From Corylus avellana (Eukaryota > Streptophyta > Magnoliopsida > Fagales > Betulaceae): 64,000 bases of DNA. Where the stretch lies: positions 47,225,485 through 47,289,484 of the forward strand of contig NC_081541.1 of NCBI RefSeq assembly GCF_901000735.1, given 5' to 3'. Each line of letters begins with the position of its first letter. The stretch's first letter is position 1. The position numbers were made by a program, and so were the translations under genes. The notes under the pieces were generated by a model that had not been told where the DNA came from, made no database searches, and saw nothing but the letters and a program-made list of their open reading frames with translations. Shown here piece by piece: positions 45,513 to 61,364 of this stretch.

Positions 45513-46105
45513 AATATTGATTCCTTGTCATAGGTCGGGAATTTTATGCAGAGGCAATATAAGAAGTGGAGACAAGAATTTGTTGCAGTTTCAGAGATTC
45601 AAAGTTTCTCTAATGTTATGACCTAAGAAGAAATTGTTCATTTTAAAATAGCAGGATGAAGTGAAGGATTTGCCTCTAAAATTCAAGACCTCAATCCTTT
45701 TGGCATAATATAAAGGTTTCCATTCAAGATAAGAAATAAACAAAGTGCCTCGTAAGAATCCCTCTTTAACCAAAAAAGACAAAGGCAGGCACCATTTTCT
45801 CCTTGATTCCCTTGGTACCTTGGGACTTTTCCAAAGTATAAACTAAAGGGTTTGAGGTCATTATCTTTTTACTTTAAATTTGAATAGTTTCTCTTGTGTT
45901 TTGGGGATCACCATGTCCTTGCAATCTCTCCATGTGAGGGATGATTTGGCTTTCTTGACTATACTTTTTATGTGAGGGATTTGGGTTAGCTTCTATAATT
46001 TTCTTTTTTTTTTTAAATAATAATTAAAAAAAGAAAAAATTGAGAAGCAAGGATGTGAAGAATTGCAGGGTCAAATTTGAGACCCAAATTAGAGGCACAA
46101 AAAAC

Positions 46106-46183
46106 TTAGAAGGGGAGAAATGAGCTTGTAACACAAACGAGGGCTAAAAGTAACTCAAAAGTACCTGAAGAAGGCAAGGCCAT
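46106..46183 (-). other. Orphan signal-peptide-like ORF, candidate exon 1 of the 40 kb gene
   Basis: ATG at 46183 encodes MALPSSGTFELLLALVCVTS and SFLPF, then TAA. It is a textbook signal peptide: short N-region, Leu-rich core. The stop overlaps a weak donor (TAA|GTTTTTT). A functional exon would need to end one or two bases earlier to feed the exon at 40326. So it is either a broken first exon, a mis-seen one, or chance. Confidence 0.3.
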
Positions 46184-46301
46184 CTGAAGAGGGGAAGAAA
46201 TTGCGAAAACATGAAGGTAGGAGAAGAATATGAGAAACACTGCTATTTCTTTACTTCCCATTTGGCTTCCATGCATATAGGACCTTCAAATCGTATATTT
46301 T

Positions 46302-46303
<2 letters not shown>

Positions 46304-46339
<36 letters not shown>
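46304..46339. repeat. (CT)n microsatellite
   Basis: About 18 CT units, near the orphan signal-peptide ORF. Confidence 0.95.
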
Positions 46340-46343
<4 letters not shown>

Positions 46344-46399
46344 TAGATGTACATATATGTTTATATATATAGACATATATGCATGCGTATAGGTGTAAA

Positions 46400-47900
46400 T
46401 AAGTTGCAGTTGATTGTGTTTATAGAGTTTTTGGTAAAGTAGAGAAGATGATACTTATCTCTAAAGTCAGTTAGGGAAAAAGGGTGAATAGAAGGATAAG
46501 AAAAAACAAAAAAAAAAAATAGTTGGGGAAAAAAAGAGTAGTAGGGCATGTATGGCCCCACCCCATGAACACGAATCTTTGGACAATGGTTTGCCCCTTC
46601 CTAATCCTATGTAAAGCTAAAATGAATAAAACGGTGGGTGTAAAATCTAAGGCTCATTGAGTATAAATCCGCATATAATTTTTTGTTGGCGCATTTAACG
46701 GTGTATATAAAGTCAAAGTCGGTAAGTACTCTCAAACTACCACTCGATTGACAATGTTCATCTTAAACTTTTAATTGCGACAATGTTTATCTTAAACTAC
46801 CAAAAAATGACAATGTGAAGAAGATTAAATTTTTCTTAATCAGACAAAAATAGTTGAAAGTTTCAATTTGGTGAGATTATGACCCAATCACAATAAAAGA
46901 ATAAAGAATGGGAACCGTATAACTTTTTACAAACACCGTCCATTTACCATTAAATTATACAAAAATCCAAATCATAATCATTAAACTCAATTTGATTTTC
47001 TGCAGCATCAGATTCAGGATCATTTGGGTAAGACAGACAAATTCTCTTCCTTTTTGAGCATCCCAAAATTCTGACTGCTCTTCATCATTCTTGGCAGTCA
47101 CAATCGGTCATGATTCCTTTCGAATTAGGCTTAGGTGCTGTAAATGCTGTTGTTTTTCTAGGGTTTAGTTTTAATTTCAAATGCTAAATCCATTCCTTTC
47201 ATGTTGAATTACCTGAAAGGGCAGCTGCCATTGCACAACTTGCCAACAACATAATGTAACATTCATTATGTTGGTCTGCCACTTGCACACCACTTGAGTT
47301 TAAAAACTAAAAAGGGTGGGGATTAAAAGAGGTGGGAGGGTGAGGATGGTCCCCCACAACCTCAAACCACCACCAACACCACCACCACCACTTAAGGAGT
47401 GGTCCAACTATCCCCTTTTAGTTCTCTTTTTTGGATAACATAACATGCATTGACGAGTCTCACATGGTGCATTGTTAACATGACAAGTCCATAAAAGAAC
47501 AATTTAAGACATGGGAAAAACTGAGTTAATTGTCAAAATTGAAAACTAAATAACTAAATTAAAATAGCGAAAAAAAAAAAATAATATGGACCAGTTTTTA
47601 TTATTTTCCCAAAAGGATATGCCAAAATAGGTGATACATCTTTCATAATTCATCCACTGCTGCTCTATCTATCAAGTATCAATAACCAAACAACTCAAGT
47701 GTCGACGGTGCACTCGAACCGAGTACTCGGGAAACAAAGAACACTTGCAGAATAAGTAAACAAGTGCTCAATAGACCACATCCCTAGATTATTTATGAAC
47801 AGATTAGTAGTAAAAACATCCGGTAGTACAGAGGTCGTTTAATTGCAAGGGAGTACAAGGCAGTAAGGTTGTGGGTTCCAGCATTAGTCTCTCCATATAC
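46400..47900. other. Gene-free stretch between the small-protein locus and VAMP727
   Basis: AT-rich with short degenerate repeats (46720-46830 resembles the long-TIR element at 12851). 47640-47980 is the probable VAMP727 3' UTR on the minus strand. Nothing else was recognised. Confidence 0.6.
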
Positions 47901-47980
47901 ATGAACAATAACAATTTGTACACCAAATAACAAGAAGAACAGAAGTTACTACTGAAGACTCCCTTTTTTGCTATTCCCCA

Positions 47981-50104
47981 TCAACATTTGAAACCTCGAC
48001 AGGCAATAAGCCACAGTATGACGATCACAACGAGGATTGCTCCTCCTACCATCAGCTTCATTTGGAGATTCTGCAGCCACATCTTTCGTCGAAGTTGCCG
48101 GCCTTGCCTCTGGAAGCTGTCAGCCTGGATCCAGAACAAAAATCCCAACAAGCAAATGAATCAGATATAGGTCAAAAGCCATGTCAAGCTAGTAAAACTG
48201 AATGACAGATGTTATGTACCTGGAACTGTAAATTCTCTGTTTTATCAACCAAAAGTTCAATCCTCTCCCCACGATCCAAAACCTGCATTACATGGTCCAA
48301 ATTTTCATCTTAAGTTCATTCTATTAGAAACTAGTGTTCTGAGTCTAATCTTACGTGAAAAAATAGATTTGGCTGGTCATTTTGTTTCCCTCAAGAGCGT
48401 GTGTGTGTGTGTGTGTACTTGATTATGCTATCCCTTCTTATTGGTTAGGCTATTTCCCTACAGTTCAAACATTTGCAAAGGTGTTGAAACCACATAACGT
48501 CTCCATTAATTCACATCAATTACATGTAAGGAAGAGAGCATATGAGGTAGCGACCAAACAAGCCAATGTAAAGTTCAATGGCAAAGAATCAAACATCAAT
48601 CTCAGACTGCCACAATAAAATTCAGGGAATTGAAGTTGCAGTTAGATGGTTTAGTCAGAAGAAGGTGACAAGAGAGCCATCTTCAGAAGAAATATGTGGT
48701 CTTTTTCATCAGCCATTTCATGAGGAGAAAAGTAAACAGCTTTCATCTTGCATAATTACTTTCAGAAATGGAAATAAATTTAACTTTTGAAAACAACAAA
48801 AGATGATTTTCATCTTTGCAACCAAACAGCTCATAACAGAATTAAGTAAATCCAACACAACTCAATCATCCAACTGATCTCAAAAATTAAAAGCTCTCAA
48901 CAACAGAAGCTATACAAGAACATTACATGTATCATGAAAAACCATTTGATCTAAGTTACTATCACCAGAGGACCTTCGTTATTTCAGGCATGCACCCTCT
49001 CTTACTATCAATAATTGTCAATAATTCCCATACAAAAATGGACTTTGGTTTTCACATAACACTAAATGCCTGTATGGTCCTGTAATATCATTTAGCGCTT
49101 TGCAAAGTTCCGCTACCCAACTAAAGAGTATTGGTGCTTGAGACTTTTTTTTTTTGATAAATATGTATATCCAAACAACGCACAGAGGGGGTGCAACCCA
49201 TGTATACAGGCAGAATACAAGAGACCCCCAATCCATATAGAAATAAGAACATAAATCTAAAAATTCAGAAAAAGTAGAAACATTCGGAGTATGCCATGCC
49301 ACTCTCAAATCAATCAATCCTATCTCATGGTCATCAAAACTTTGAGCATTCTGCTCTCACCACATCACACACAATGGAACCATCTGCCATAAGTGCAAAG
49401 CACGACGGTTGCCCAGCTGTCCTCTCCCACTTCCCAAACACTCGCTCACCCTGCGAGGCATAAACCAATCAACACCAAAAAGCTGAAGCAGTACACTCCA
49501 TATTTCTGTTGCAACCTCACAATGCAGGAATAAATGGTCGATTGACTCTCCACAATGCTTACACATACAACACCATTCAATCACCATAATACCTCTTGCA
49601 TAAATTATCCAATGTTAATATTCTTTCAGGGGAAAATAGGACTGCCATCCACACAAAGAAAGCCACTCTTAGTGGAGCCTTTACTTTCCAAATACTCTTC
49701 CAAGGGAAAATAGACTATACCGAAGTAGACAATACGTGATAGTAAGACTTCACCGCAAATGTCTTCCTTTTCGATAGAACCCGAAAAATTGTATCCTCAC
49801 ATCCGTACCGAACTTTTTGGGAGTATAACAACTCAAAGAATCGAGAGACCACGTCCATTTCATTTTACAAAGTATTGGTGCTTAGACTTTAAGCATTAGC
49901 AGAAACTTATGAGCTTTCTTCGTGTTTGTGCGTTTTCATTTTGACAGAAGGTTGCAAGGCTCTCATTTTACATATTTTAACATCTTATATAGCAAGTCCT
50001 TAAGAATTTTTTTAAAAAAATCTTCCTCTATACTTCTAATAAACCTGAACTGGAATGTGCTAACAGCATGACATGGAGACAGCACACATTCACTTAAAAA
50101 TCTT

Positions 50105-50140
<36 letters not shown>

Positions 50141-53100
50141 GTGTGTGTGTGTGTGTGTGTGTGTACCACTCAATCTATTGATCCATATTCACCTTTAGAA
50201 ACAATGGTTCCATTTGGTAATTCATTTTAGAGGATGTTTTTTAGTTTGAAAAAGTGTTCTAATATGATATAAAGATGAAAGTAGTTTTGAGTGTTTTGGA
50301 TTAATTTTTTTTTTGAAAACAAAAAACAAAAGGGAGAATGAAAAAACATTAACAAACAAAGTCAATATTATTCTTATCAATCTTAAACATGCCTAGTCCA
50401 GATAAGTAATTATACTAATATTATAACAGTGTCTCTGTTCTTGGTCTCATTAATTAAAGGCCCGTAGTTACAATATGTCAACTCCTTTTTGTAATACCTG
50501 TGTTTATGAGGTTAGCTCATCACATAGTTCCCAAAAGAAGCAAACCTAGCTCATGAGGCCCTTAGCATCATATTGTTAATTCATTTAATTTTTGACATCC
50601 ATAACCAAAAAGTAAAGGGAAGATTTCAGCAACCTAGCCTGACTAAATGTGAGATTTGTTTAAAACCTTCAAACTGAACTCACCTACCAATGGCAGTGGC
50701 AGTTTTCAATTTAGCCAAAGTAGTTCAGAGGATACTGGCTAGAACTCAAATTGGTCAAGAAATCTTTTGATCTAGCATGTCAATGATGAATCCATGCCAA
50801 CTACCTACCTGGATGAGAGCCATAAACTATTTTTCCCTTCAAACCATTTGATGCTATTCAATTGACCCTATCCTTCATAGGATTTCTCATTTCAAATTAA
50901 CGTTAACATAGAAGGCGGACTTGAGTCAACAAAGTAAGGATGACCTCTGACAAGGACATACCTTGCTATTCTCTAAATGTTTATATGATATAGCACAATA
51001 GTTTTTCACCCATTCTGTCCAAGCCTCTATTCCAATGCAGCAGATGGTACAGAAGACTTAAATTTGGGTTTCAGTTAGTGTCTTCCATTTTGAACAGCCT
51101 CTATTATTATTCTCTTTAGAGTCTAACACAGAAAGATCCTTAATATAGAACAACATCAACTAAACCGAAATTATTCTCTAGATCAACATATGGTATGCAC
51201 TATGTACTAGCCCAATAAGATCAAAGATAGGTTAATCGCAAAGTTAACAAAAGTCAAGCCATTAAATTCATTTAGAATGAACACCAAACAAGCATTGATA
51301 TGACTAAAACTGCTATAAGCGAGAGATAGAGAAACTCAGTTTCATTAAACAGATGCATGCAAATGCATGCAGATAGCACAAGGAGAAATGCTCTCCAGAC
51401 TCTGAACTGAACTTCACCAAGATCAATCAACAAATACCATAAAAGACTAGAACTCATACACAATAGGGAAAAGCAAATGTAAATGTAATACTATTTACCC
51501 CTCCCTATTTGTATAGGCAATATTTACATGAACTTTCTCACTCCTATTTCTTAAGTAGTCCACATCAAAATATTGTCCCTAGTGGCTCTCCAGGCAGAAG
51601 GGACCACTTTCAAGGTTCAAAAGCACTCCACACAGCCTAAACTGGGAATACTCCACCACCCTTTACCATGAATACATACAAATACAACAAAACACTCCAC
51701 TCCAATCACCCCTTGAGATTGAACATAACATATACCCCCGCCAATACTTTACTATTCCAAAAACAAAAAGGGTAAAGAGCTTAATGCCCCAACCTGACTC
51801 AAATCCACAACCAAATATCAATCAGGAAATAATCACTCAATCCAGGAATTGAGGCTTTATATGAGTACCACTAAACCACTTTTTCACCAAAATGATTACC
51901 GAAAGCCATCTCCACCACAAAGAATAGCCCTCTTTTTGCTTCTTCTAACCATTTCCAAATGCCCTTCCATACTCTTTTTTTTAATAAGTCTTACATACTC
52001 TATATACTAATAACGATCTGATCCACTTTGCAGAACCTCCTTTTGAGACCACCTTACAATTTCTCTCCATACCCTATACACTATACTCACAGCACCTCAC
52101 TCTATTCAAGACCACCTTAAAATATTTCTCCACAAACTAGCACTTTATGCACCAAACCTCCAAATCTATTAATCAAGCAACACTAGACCCCCACTTGCCA
52201 AGTTCCCAAACCTCCAACTTCAAGGGGCAGTCACCACATTCTGTAAAATCAATAGAGAATTTTTATTGCACCACAATCTAGTGCGAGAGAGAACATGAAG
52301 TATTTCACATTATGTTGCTCAATACTTTGGTTTGTCTTCTCATTAGCACAATAATGATGCTTGTAGATACTAATGATGGTTATTATTACACCTTTTTATA
52401 AGAGGGTGGATGCAAGCACAGCTTTCAATGCAAAGGAAAATGTGCAACACATTCTTAGAGAAACTGTATCCTTTAAAACCTTCAATGCATAGCATGTTTT
52501 AATTAAAAAAACATGTATCCTTTAAAACATTTACTGCATATCATGTTTTAATTAAATGACTACAACATAAAATAGCTGGAAAGCAGGAAATTACAGGTAC
52601 AGAGTTAAACTGGATATAGAAAGTGTTGAGTCACAACCAACAAGTCGCAATCACAAAGCTTTCAAAAACAAAACAATCATCAAGACTCAGGAGAACAAAA
52701 AGTGGAAAAGATAAGAGTACAGGAAAAACACATTTTTTTTGATAAATAAGTGATTAATTAAAAAGCGTAGAGGGGCACAACCCTAGTACATAGGAAGTAT
52801 ACATAGACACACACCCTTTAAAGATAAAATGAAGAACACAAGTCCACAAATTGATGCATGGTAAAAACTTGAGGAATGTTCAAGGCTCCCGCCCAAAGGA
52901 AAAACAATTTGAGAAACCTATTGCTAAGCTCCGCCATTGTCATTTACTTATCTTCAAAACATCGAGCATTCCTCGCCCTCCAAATAGTACACATAAGGCA
53001 CAAAGGGGCCATTCTCCACACCTCCCTCGCCATTTTATTACCTCTTTGGCATTTCCAGCAAGCTAGGAGGTCAATTACCCTACCATGCATGACCCAATTC

Positions 53101-55728
53101 ACATAAAAAAGGGTAAAAAGAACACTCCAAAGGGCACGTGCCACATCACAATGGAGGAGGAGATGATTGATAGACTCACCACTCCTCTTACACATACTAC
53201 ACCAATCCACCACGATCAAGACTCTCTTGCGGAGATTATCCAAAGTGAGGATCCTTCCTAGAGTAGCTGTCCACACAAAGAAACTTACTCTAAGTGGAAC
53301 TTTAACCTTCCATATACTCTTCCACGGGAAAGAAGAGCTCCCCACCTCATGCCTCTCCAAAGAATAAGAAAGCACTCCAAAGAATGATCGCACCTCAAAA
53401 AGCTTTCTCTTGGAGGGAATCCACCAAATGCGGTCCACACCCCCCAAATGGCGCCGGGTCTCATACAATTTGCTGTAGAAATCCATCACCACCTCCACTT
53501 CCTAGTCCTGAGCCGCTCGTAAAAAAGGAACATTCCAATGAACTTCCTCATTCAAAATCTGCATATTATCACTCACCCAAGCCTCTTTGTTTCTAGCTAT
53601 ATGAAACAATTTAGGAAAGGCCTCCTTTAAAGGTTGATCCCCACACCAAATATAGTGCCAAAACCTAATATGGGATCCATCTCCTACTTCAAATCTGATA
53701 AACTTAGAAAAAGACTCCCACCCACTCCTAATATGCTTCCAAACGCCAACACCAAAAGACCCCTCAACCTGTTTTGTACACCAACCTCCATCCATGCTCC
53801 CATATTTTACTTCAATGACCTTCCTCCAATAAGCTTCCCTCTCCGTAGCATAACGCCATAACCATTTACCCAATAAAGCTTGATTAAACCTACGCAGATT
53901 TCTAATCCCCAAGCCACCATTCTACAAAGGAGAGCAGACTAAAGACCATTTAACTAAGTGATACTTCTTCTCCTCATTGGTACCACCCCATAAAAAATTC
54001 CTTTGCATCTTCTCTAACCTATTTGCCACACTCGATGGAATGGGAAAATAGATAGCAAATATGTTGGTAAGCTAGAAAGAGTGCTTTTAATCAGCGTTAG
54101 CCTCCCCCTTCTGATAAAAGACCCATTTTCCACCCCACCAACCTCACATTAAAGATGATGGAAAGAATATCAGGTAACATAAGCAACAGTTCACAAGCTT
54201 GCTCAAGAAAAATGATAGATTAGATAGTGAAACAAATACAAGGTAAAGCCGAACAATACAAAGATCTGATTTTGCAAACCCAACAGAAAAAAAAAAAAAG
54301 GAAAAGGAACCAGTAGCATTTGAATTTAAATATTTTTATTTTTGATGGGAAAGAGGAGCAAAAACATTCCAACAATCAATATTGAGCAGCAAGAAAAAGG
54401 CATACTCTCTAGATGCATTTCAGGAACTGAAACATCATCTCATCTCAAACAAAACTAAAACCTGTAAAAATATGTAGTAGAAGCATCAAACCTAATTTAG
54501 AATGATCACTGAGCATTTCACTTCTGCAAACCAAACCAGGGATTCCATCTTCAATAGCATAATTATTATAAACATTCTCAAAATTTTATACATAGCAGCA
54601 TGCTACTTGTTCCAAGTATCCTTTCAAAGGTTGTCACTTCATGATAATGATTTCTGTATTAGAAATCTAAACAATTCTCAAAGTAAAAGGTAGCGAACAA
54701 GCTTTCGCTAAAATTTCAGTAACAGCAAGACAGGAACTTATTCTGTCGCTTTCTCCCCTGAACCAGTCAGGGAGGTGTTCCTCACACCCCACCACAAAAA
54801 AAAAATAACAAAAAACAAAAAACAAAAAAAGCAAATAAATGAACAAGCCCAAACACAAATACAGTAGTACTCTTTCACAAAGGACCGGGATCATGTTAAG
54901 GTTACTTATATATGTCTCTTCTAACACTCTTCATGGCTATCAATTACTGTATCGCTCAACAGGTAAGTAAATGTGTACCTTCTCAATATTGTCCATCATA
55001 ATCCCCTTGACCTCAGATATTTGAGCCTTCAATTTGGAAAGCTTAGTCATTTCCTCTGGGTGGTTCATACAGTAGTCCATGTGCTCCTTAATCCTTGGCC
55101 TGATAAACAAAAGTACAACATTGCAGGCTAATAGAACTGATAAAGAAAACATAAAATTCAAATGTAATCAAGCATATACTCACCCAAATTCTCTGTCAAA
55201 TAGAACTGATAAAGAAAACATAAAATTCAAATGTAATCAAGCATATACTCACCCAAATTCTCTGTCAAGATTGTACGCAATGCTAAATCGGTCTTCAAAT
55301 AGATCATCCTCATCGTCGTCGTCTGCAAGTGGGTGTGGGCCATCATTTTTTATGCTAGCACCATATCGCTGCTTAAAATCATCCTTCACCCGTTCAAGGA
55401 ACACAAAAGGCACACTCCTACCAGCCGATTCATCCGCAACAACAAGAAAAACTGCACACCCAAAGAAACAAACTCAACGACAGACATTTCAATCAGAAAC
55501 TAAAAAGAAATTGACTACAACTTCTAAAAGACCAATACCAAACCCATTGTCGATGAGGAAGTTAAACGTATGCCCATCACACGAGTATGTGTACTTGCTG
55601 CTATTGGAAGGCAGCTTCTGCAAACACTGAACAGCAATGGTACTAAAGTTCCCCGAGTATGACGTATGCTCTGCTAAAACAACGGTTCCTTTCGCAACAA
55701 AGCTGTATATTAAGCCTCTCTGACTCAT
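47981..55728 (-). CDS. VAMP727: R-SNARE VAMP727, 5 exons, complete
   Basis: Longin-type R-SNARE of the VAMP7 family that drives fusion of endosomes with the vacuole. In Arabidopsis it works with SYP22, VTI11 and SYP51 and is needed for storage-protein transport. Exons (minus): 55539-55728, 55253-55451, 54979-55099, 48220-48282, 47981-48124. They join in frame to 238 aa. It shows an N-terminal longin domain ([20 protein letters not shown]). The acidic insert [16 protein letters not shown] (residues ~105-119) distinguishes VAMP727 from the ~220-aa VAMP721-726 group. The SNARE motif has the zero-layer Arg174 ([11 protein letters not shown]), and a C-terminal membrane anchor spans ~215-236. Intron 3 is 6.7 kb and holds two LINEs. 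The exon 2 donor is duplicated 69 bp downstream. Confidence 0.95.
48399..48416. repeat. (GT)9 microsatellite
   Basis: In VAMP727 intron 3, close to exon 4. Confidence 0.9.
49127..49888 (-). mobile_element. 5'-truncated LINE in VAMP727 intron 3, with target duplication
   Basis: The ~18-bp duplication AGTATTGGTGCTTGAGACT (49127-49145) recurs with one deletion at 49871-49888. Between them is a minus-strand LINE with poly-A (poly-T at 49146-49155). It has a shared 3' UTR block and the end of the RT-associated zinc-finger domain ([20 protein letters not shown]). Confidence 0.85.
50107..50164. repeat. (AT)16(GT)12 compound microsatellite
   Basis: 32 bp of AT followed by CT and 24 bp of GT in VAMP727 intron 3. 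Confidence 0.95.
52731..54150 (-). mobile_element. 5'-truncated LINE with ORF2 C-terminal part, VAMP727 intron 3
   Basis: Poly-T at 52732-52740 marks the 3' end. On the minus strand, 52944-53912 encodes the C-terminal region of a plant LINE ORF2 with one break near 53500: [20 protein letters not shown], a middle [19 protein letters not shown], then the zf-RVT-type [20 protein letters not shown]. The catalytic RT core and endonuclease are absent. 5' limit approximate; target duplication unclear. Confidence 0.8.
55130..55267 (-). repeat. 69-bp tandem duplication spanning the exon 2 donor of VAMP727
   Basis: Units 55130-55198 and 55199-55267 are practically identical. Each contains GACAGAGAATTTGG|GTGAGT, that is, the last coding bases of exon 2 plus its donor. 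The exon-proximal donor (55252) gives the conserved protein. The distal copy (55183) would extend the exon by 69 nt and read GGG TGA immediately. Confidence 0.9.
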
Positions 55729-56384
55729 TTCAGAAATATAGCTTCAAACTTGTTGAGACACACAAAGAGATTTCACCAGTCCCTTGTTACAACAGCAACC
55801 TAACCAGATGATAGAATCCATAAATTAATCAAAATCCCAATTCAACCAAGCAAGAACACCAAGATCCATCAAAACCTAGAATTTAGTTTAACTTCTACTT
55901 ATAAATCACCACATAATAATTCATGCAAAGACAAAACACCCAAGTAGCGCAAGAAAAGCGGTTAGTTACTAATTCCCCAAAACTAAACCAAGTATTCGTT
56001 TTGGTTCCTATTCCTAGGAAATGAGCCTCACACAACCATTTTGACTTCGGTGAAATGGGTTTTTAATTTTCTCAGCATCCAAACATAGGGTAATTGGAAA
56101 CTGGATTAAAGACCCAAAAACCATTCTTAAGTTCATTCAGAATAATCAACAGGAAGAAGTAGATAATTAAATTATCGATCCGATCAAGAAAAGTTATGAA
56201 ATGAGAAACAGATGTAAGAATGAATTAAGTTTGAGGATCAAAGAAAAAGTAGAACAAAAATTCAATTAGAATCAGAGAGAGAACCTGAAGAAATTGGGAG
56301 ATGTGGAGGAATGACTTCGCGTGTAAGACTTGCGGGGGAGACTATGACTATCGGGGTTGGCGATTGGGGGATGGTAGTTACTGA

Positions 56385-56415
56385 AACGACGTGGTCGAGG
56401 TGCTATATATTTACA
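56385..56415 (-). promoter_or_regulatory. VAMP727 TATA box
   Basis: On the minus strand AAATATATAGCACC (about 56400-56413) lies ahead of a putative 5' UTR. A CTTCAG|GTTCTC donor near 56286 suggests a 5' UTR intron ending shortly before the ATG at 55728. Inferred from sequence only. Confidence 0.45.
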
Positions 56416-56429
56416 ACGTGGATTACTAT

Positions 56430-57960
56430 CTATTACTATTTACTATGTCCTCTATTTTTCCATGAATTCTTCTCTAAAATTTTATATATATATTAGAAAA
56501 ATATATATTAAAAAAATTGAGAAAATGATATAAGATGTTTGTTAGAGTTGATAAGAAATTTATGTTCAATTTAAGGATAATATCAAAAAATATTAAATAG
56601 ATAAATATTTATTTATAATATATTTTTAAGCATTTTAGAATTGTCTAGAAAATATGAATTTTATTTAAGAAAAATGCAAATTCAGTCATGGTTCATTATA
56701 TCTTTAAAGAATTAGTCATGTGCTTTGAATTTTATAGAATAAATTCATGTGATTTGCTTTTGTGTAAAAGTAAAATTTTTGTTAGTGTATATCTAACAAG
56801 AAGATAAGGTCACGTGGCCACTTAGAGATGCCATAGATGTCACATATTATACATCTATCCATGTCAATATTGAATTCTTCATATGCATGTCACATTCGTA
56901 AATAACATAATCTAACCTAACTTACAATTTTATGCTAAATAAAAACAAAAAATTAAAAACAAAAAAAAACAAATAAACAAATAAGGGTAACAATTGCACC
57001 TCATTTAGGTTGGCAAAGGGGTGGCCGCCCTTTTCCAATGTGAGCTATAGAGTCGATAATTGACAACTTAAAAAGTGATCGCTGAGAAACTACAACTAGA
57101 GTCAAAGTTAATATTTGAACGACGTGAACTCAACAAAGCTAAAAGAAAAGGAAGTGTGGTGCATGGTCAACAACACGCCTACCCCTCATTAATATATGAA
57201 ATTAATAATAATACATCTTTTAAAAAATTTAAATAATATAAAATCATCTACACCAACTTTAAATCATAACCATAAAATAGATATTATCCATCTTATTTGA
57301 GATGGAGAAAATCCTTGTCCGTGATACATACCTTGCAATAGACACACTCAAAACAAACTTCTTTTTTCTTTGAAAGAATGACTTTTAAGATAACATTGAT
57401 CACAGGAATTAGGTTGTAAAAGTTGGGGGTTATATTTTTGGTTTATAGATTTGTCAGTAAAAGTGCTCAAATTGAATAAAAAGTTAAGGATAAACACAAA
57501 CATGTGATTCTCACATATGTTAAGAGAGACTCGTGACTTTATTATACTAGTTTGCATAAATTAGCTACAAACTAATATCAACGGGTAGCTAATTTATGCA
57601 GGTGAAGATTGCCAAAGCTAAAGTGCAATTCCAACAAATAATATTATTGGATACTGGAGCAGAAGATAAACATAATAAGATAAAGCACTCCGGGACCATT
57701 TTCAAGTTACAAACACAGCATTCCCAGAGAAGCTGCTAAACGTGAATATTGGGTATGGAAATCAAGGAAACCTGTTCTTTCTGGTTTCTTTCTCCAAAAT
57801 CAAATGAATTTGAAGAATGATATGGACAGGTAACAACAATTACCTGGGTGTCAGGGCTGGAACACAAACAAATCCAGTCCCACCCAATTTAGTTTTTTTT
57901 TTTTCTTTTCCTTTTAAATTATTCTTGTCTAGACCAAACTAGCTTTATGGTCGTAGCAAG
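56430..57960. other. Intergenic stretch between VAMP727 and AMMECR1 genes
   Basis: AT-rich and gene-free. 57600-57975 is the likely 3' UTR of the AMMECR1 gene. Contains one perfect short hairpin (57553-57600). Confidence 0.6.
57553..57600. repeat. Perfect 16-bp inverted repeat
   Basis: TGCATAAATTAGCTAC and GTAGCTAATTTATGCA are separated by 16 nt, downstream of the AMMECR1 stop codon. Confidence 0.85.
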
Positions 57961-57975
57961 AGCTATTTTGGAGAA

Positions 57976-61364
<3,389 letters not shown>

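Noticed and set aside
47830..47910. tRNA-like segment with GTTGTGGGTTCCAGC
   Set aside because: No cloverleaf could be formed by eye and no A-box; probably chance in the VAMP727 3' region.
55079..55630. A 183-codon plus-strand frame with a 23-residue internal repeat
   Set aside because: Antisense to VAMP727 exon 2; the repeat is the 69-bp splice-site duplication read on the wrong strand.
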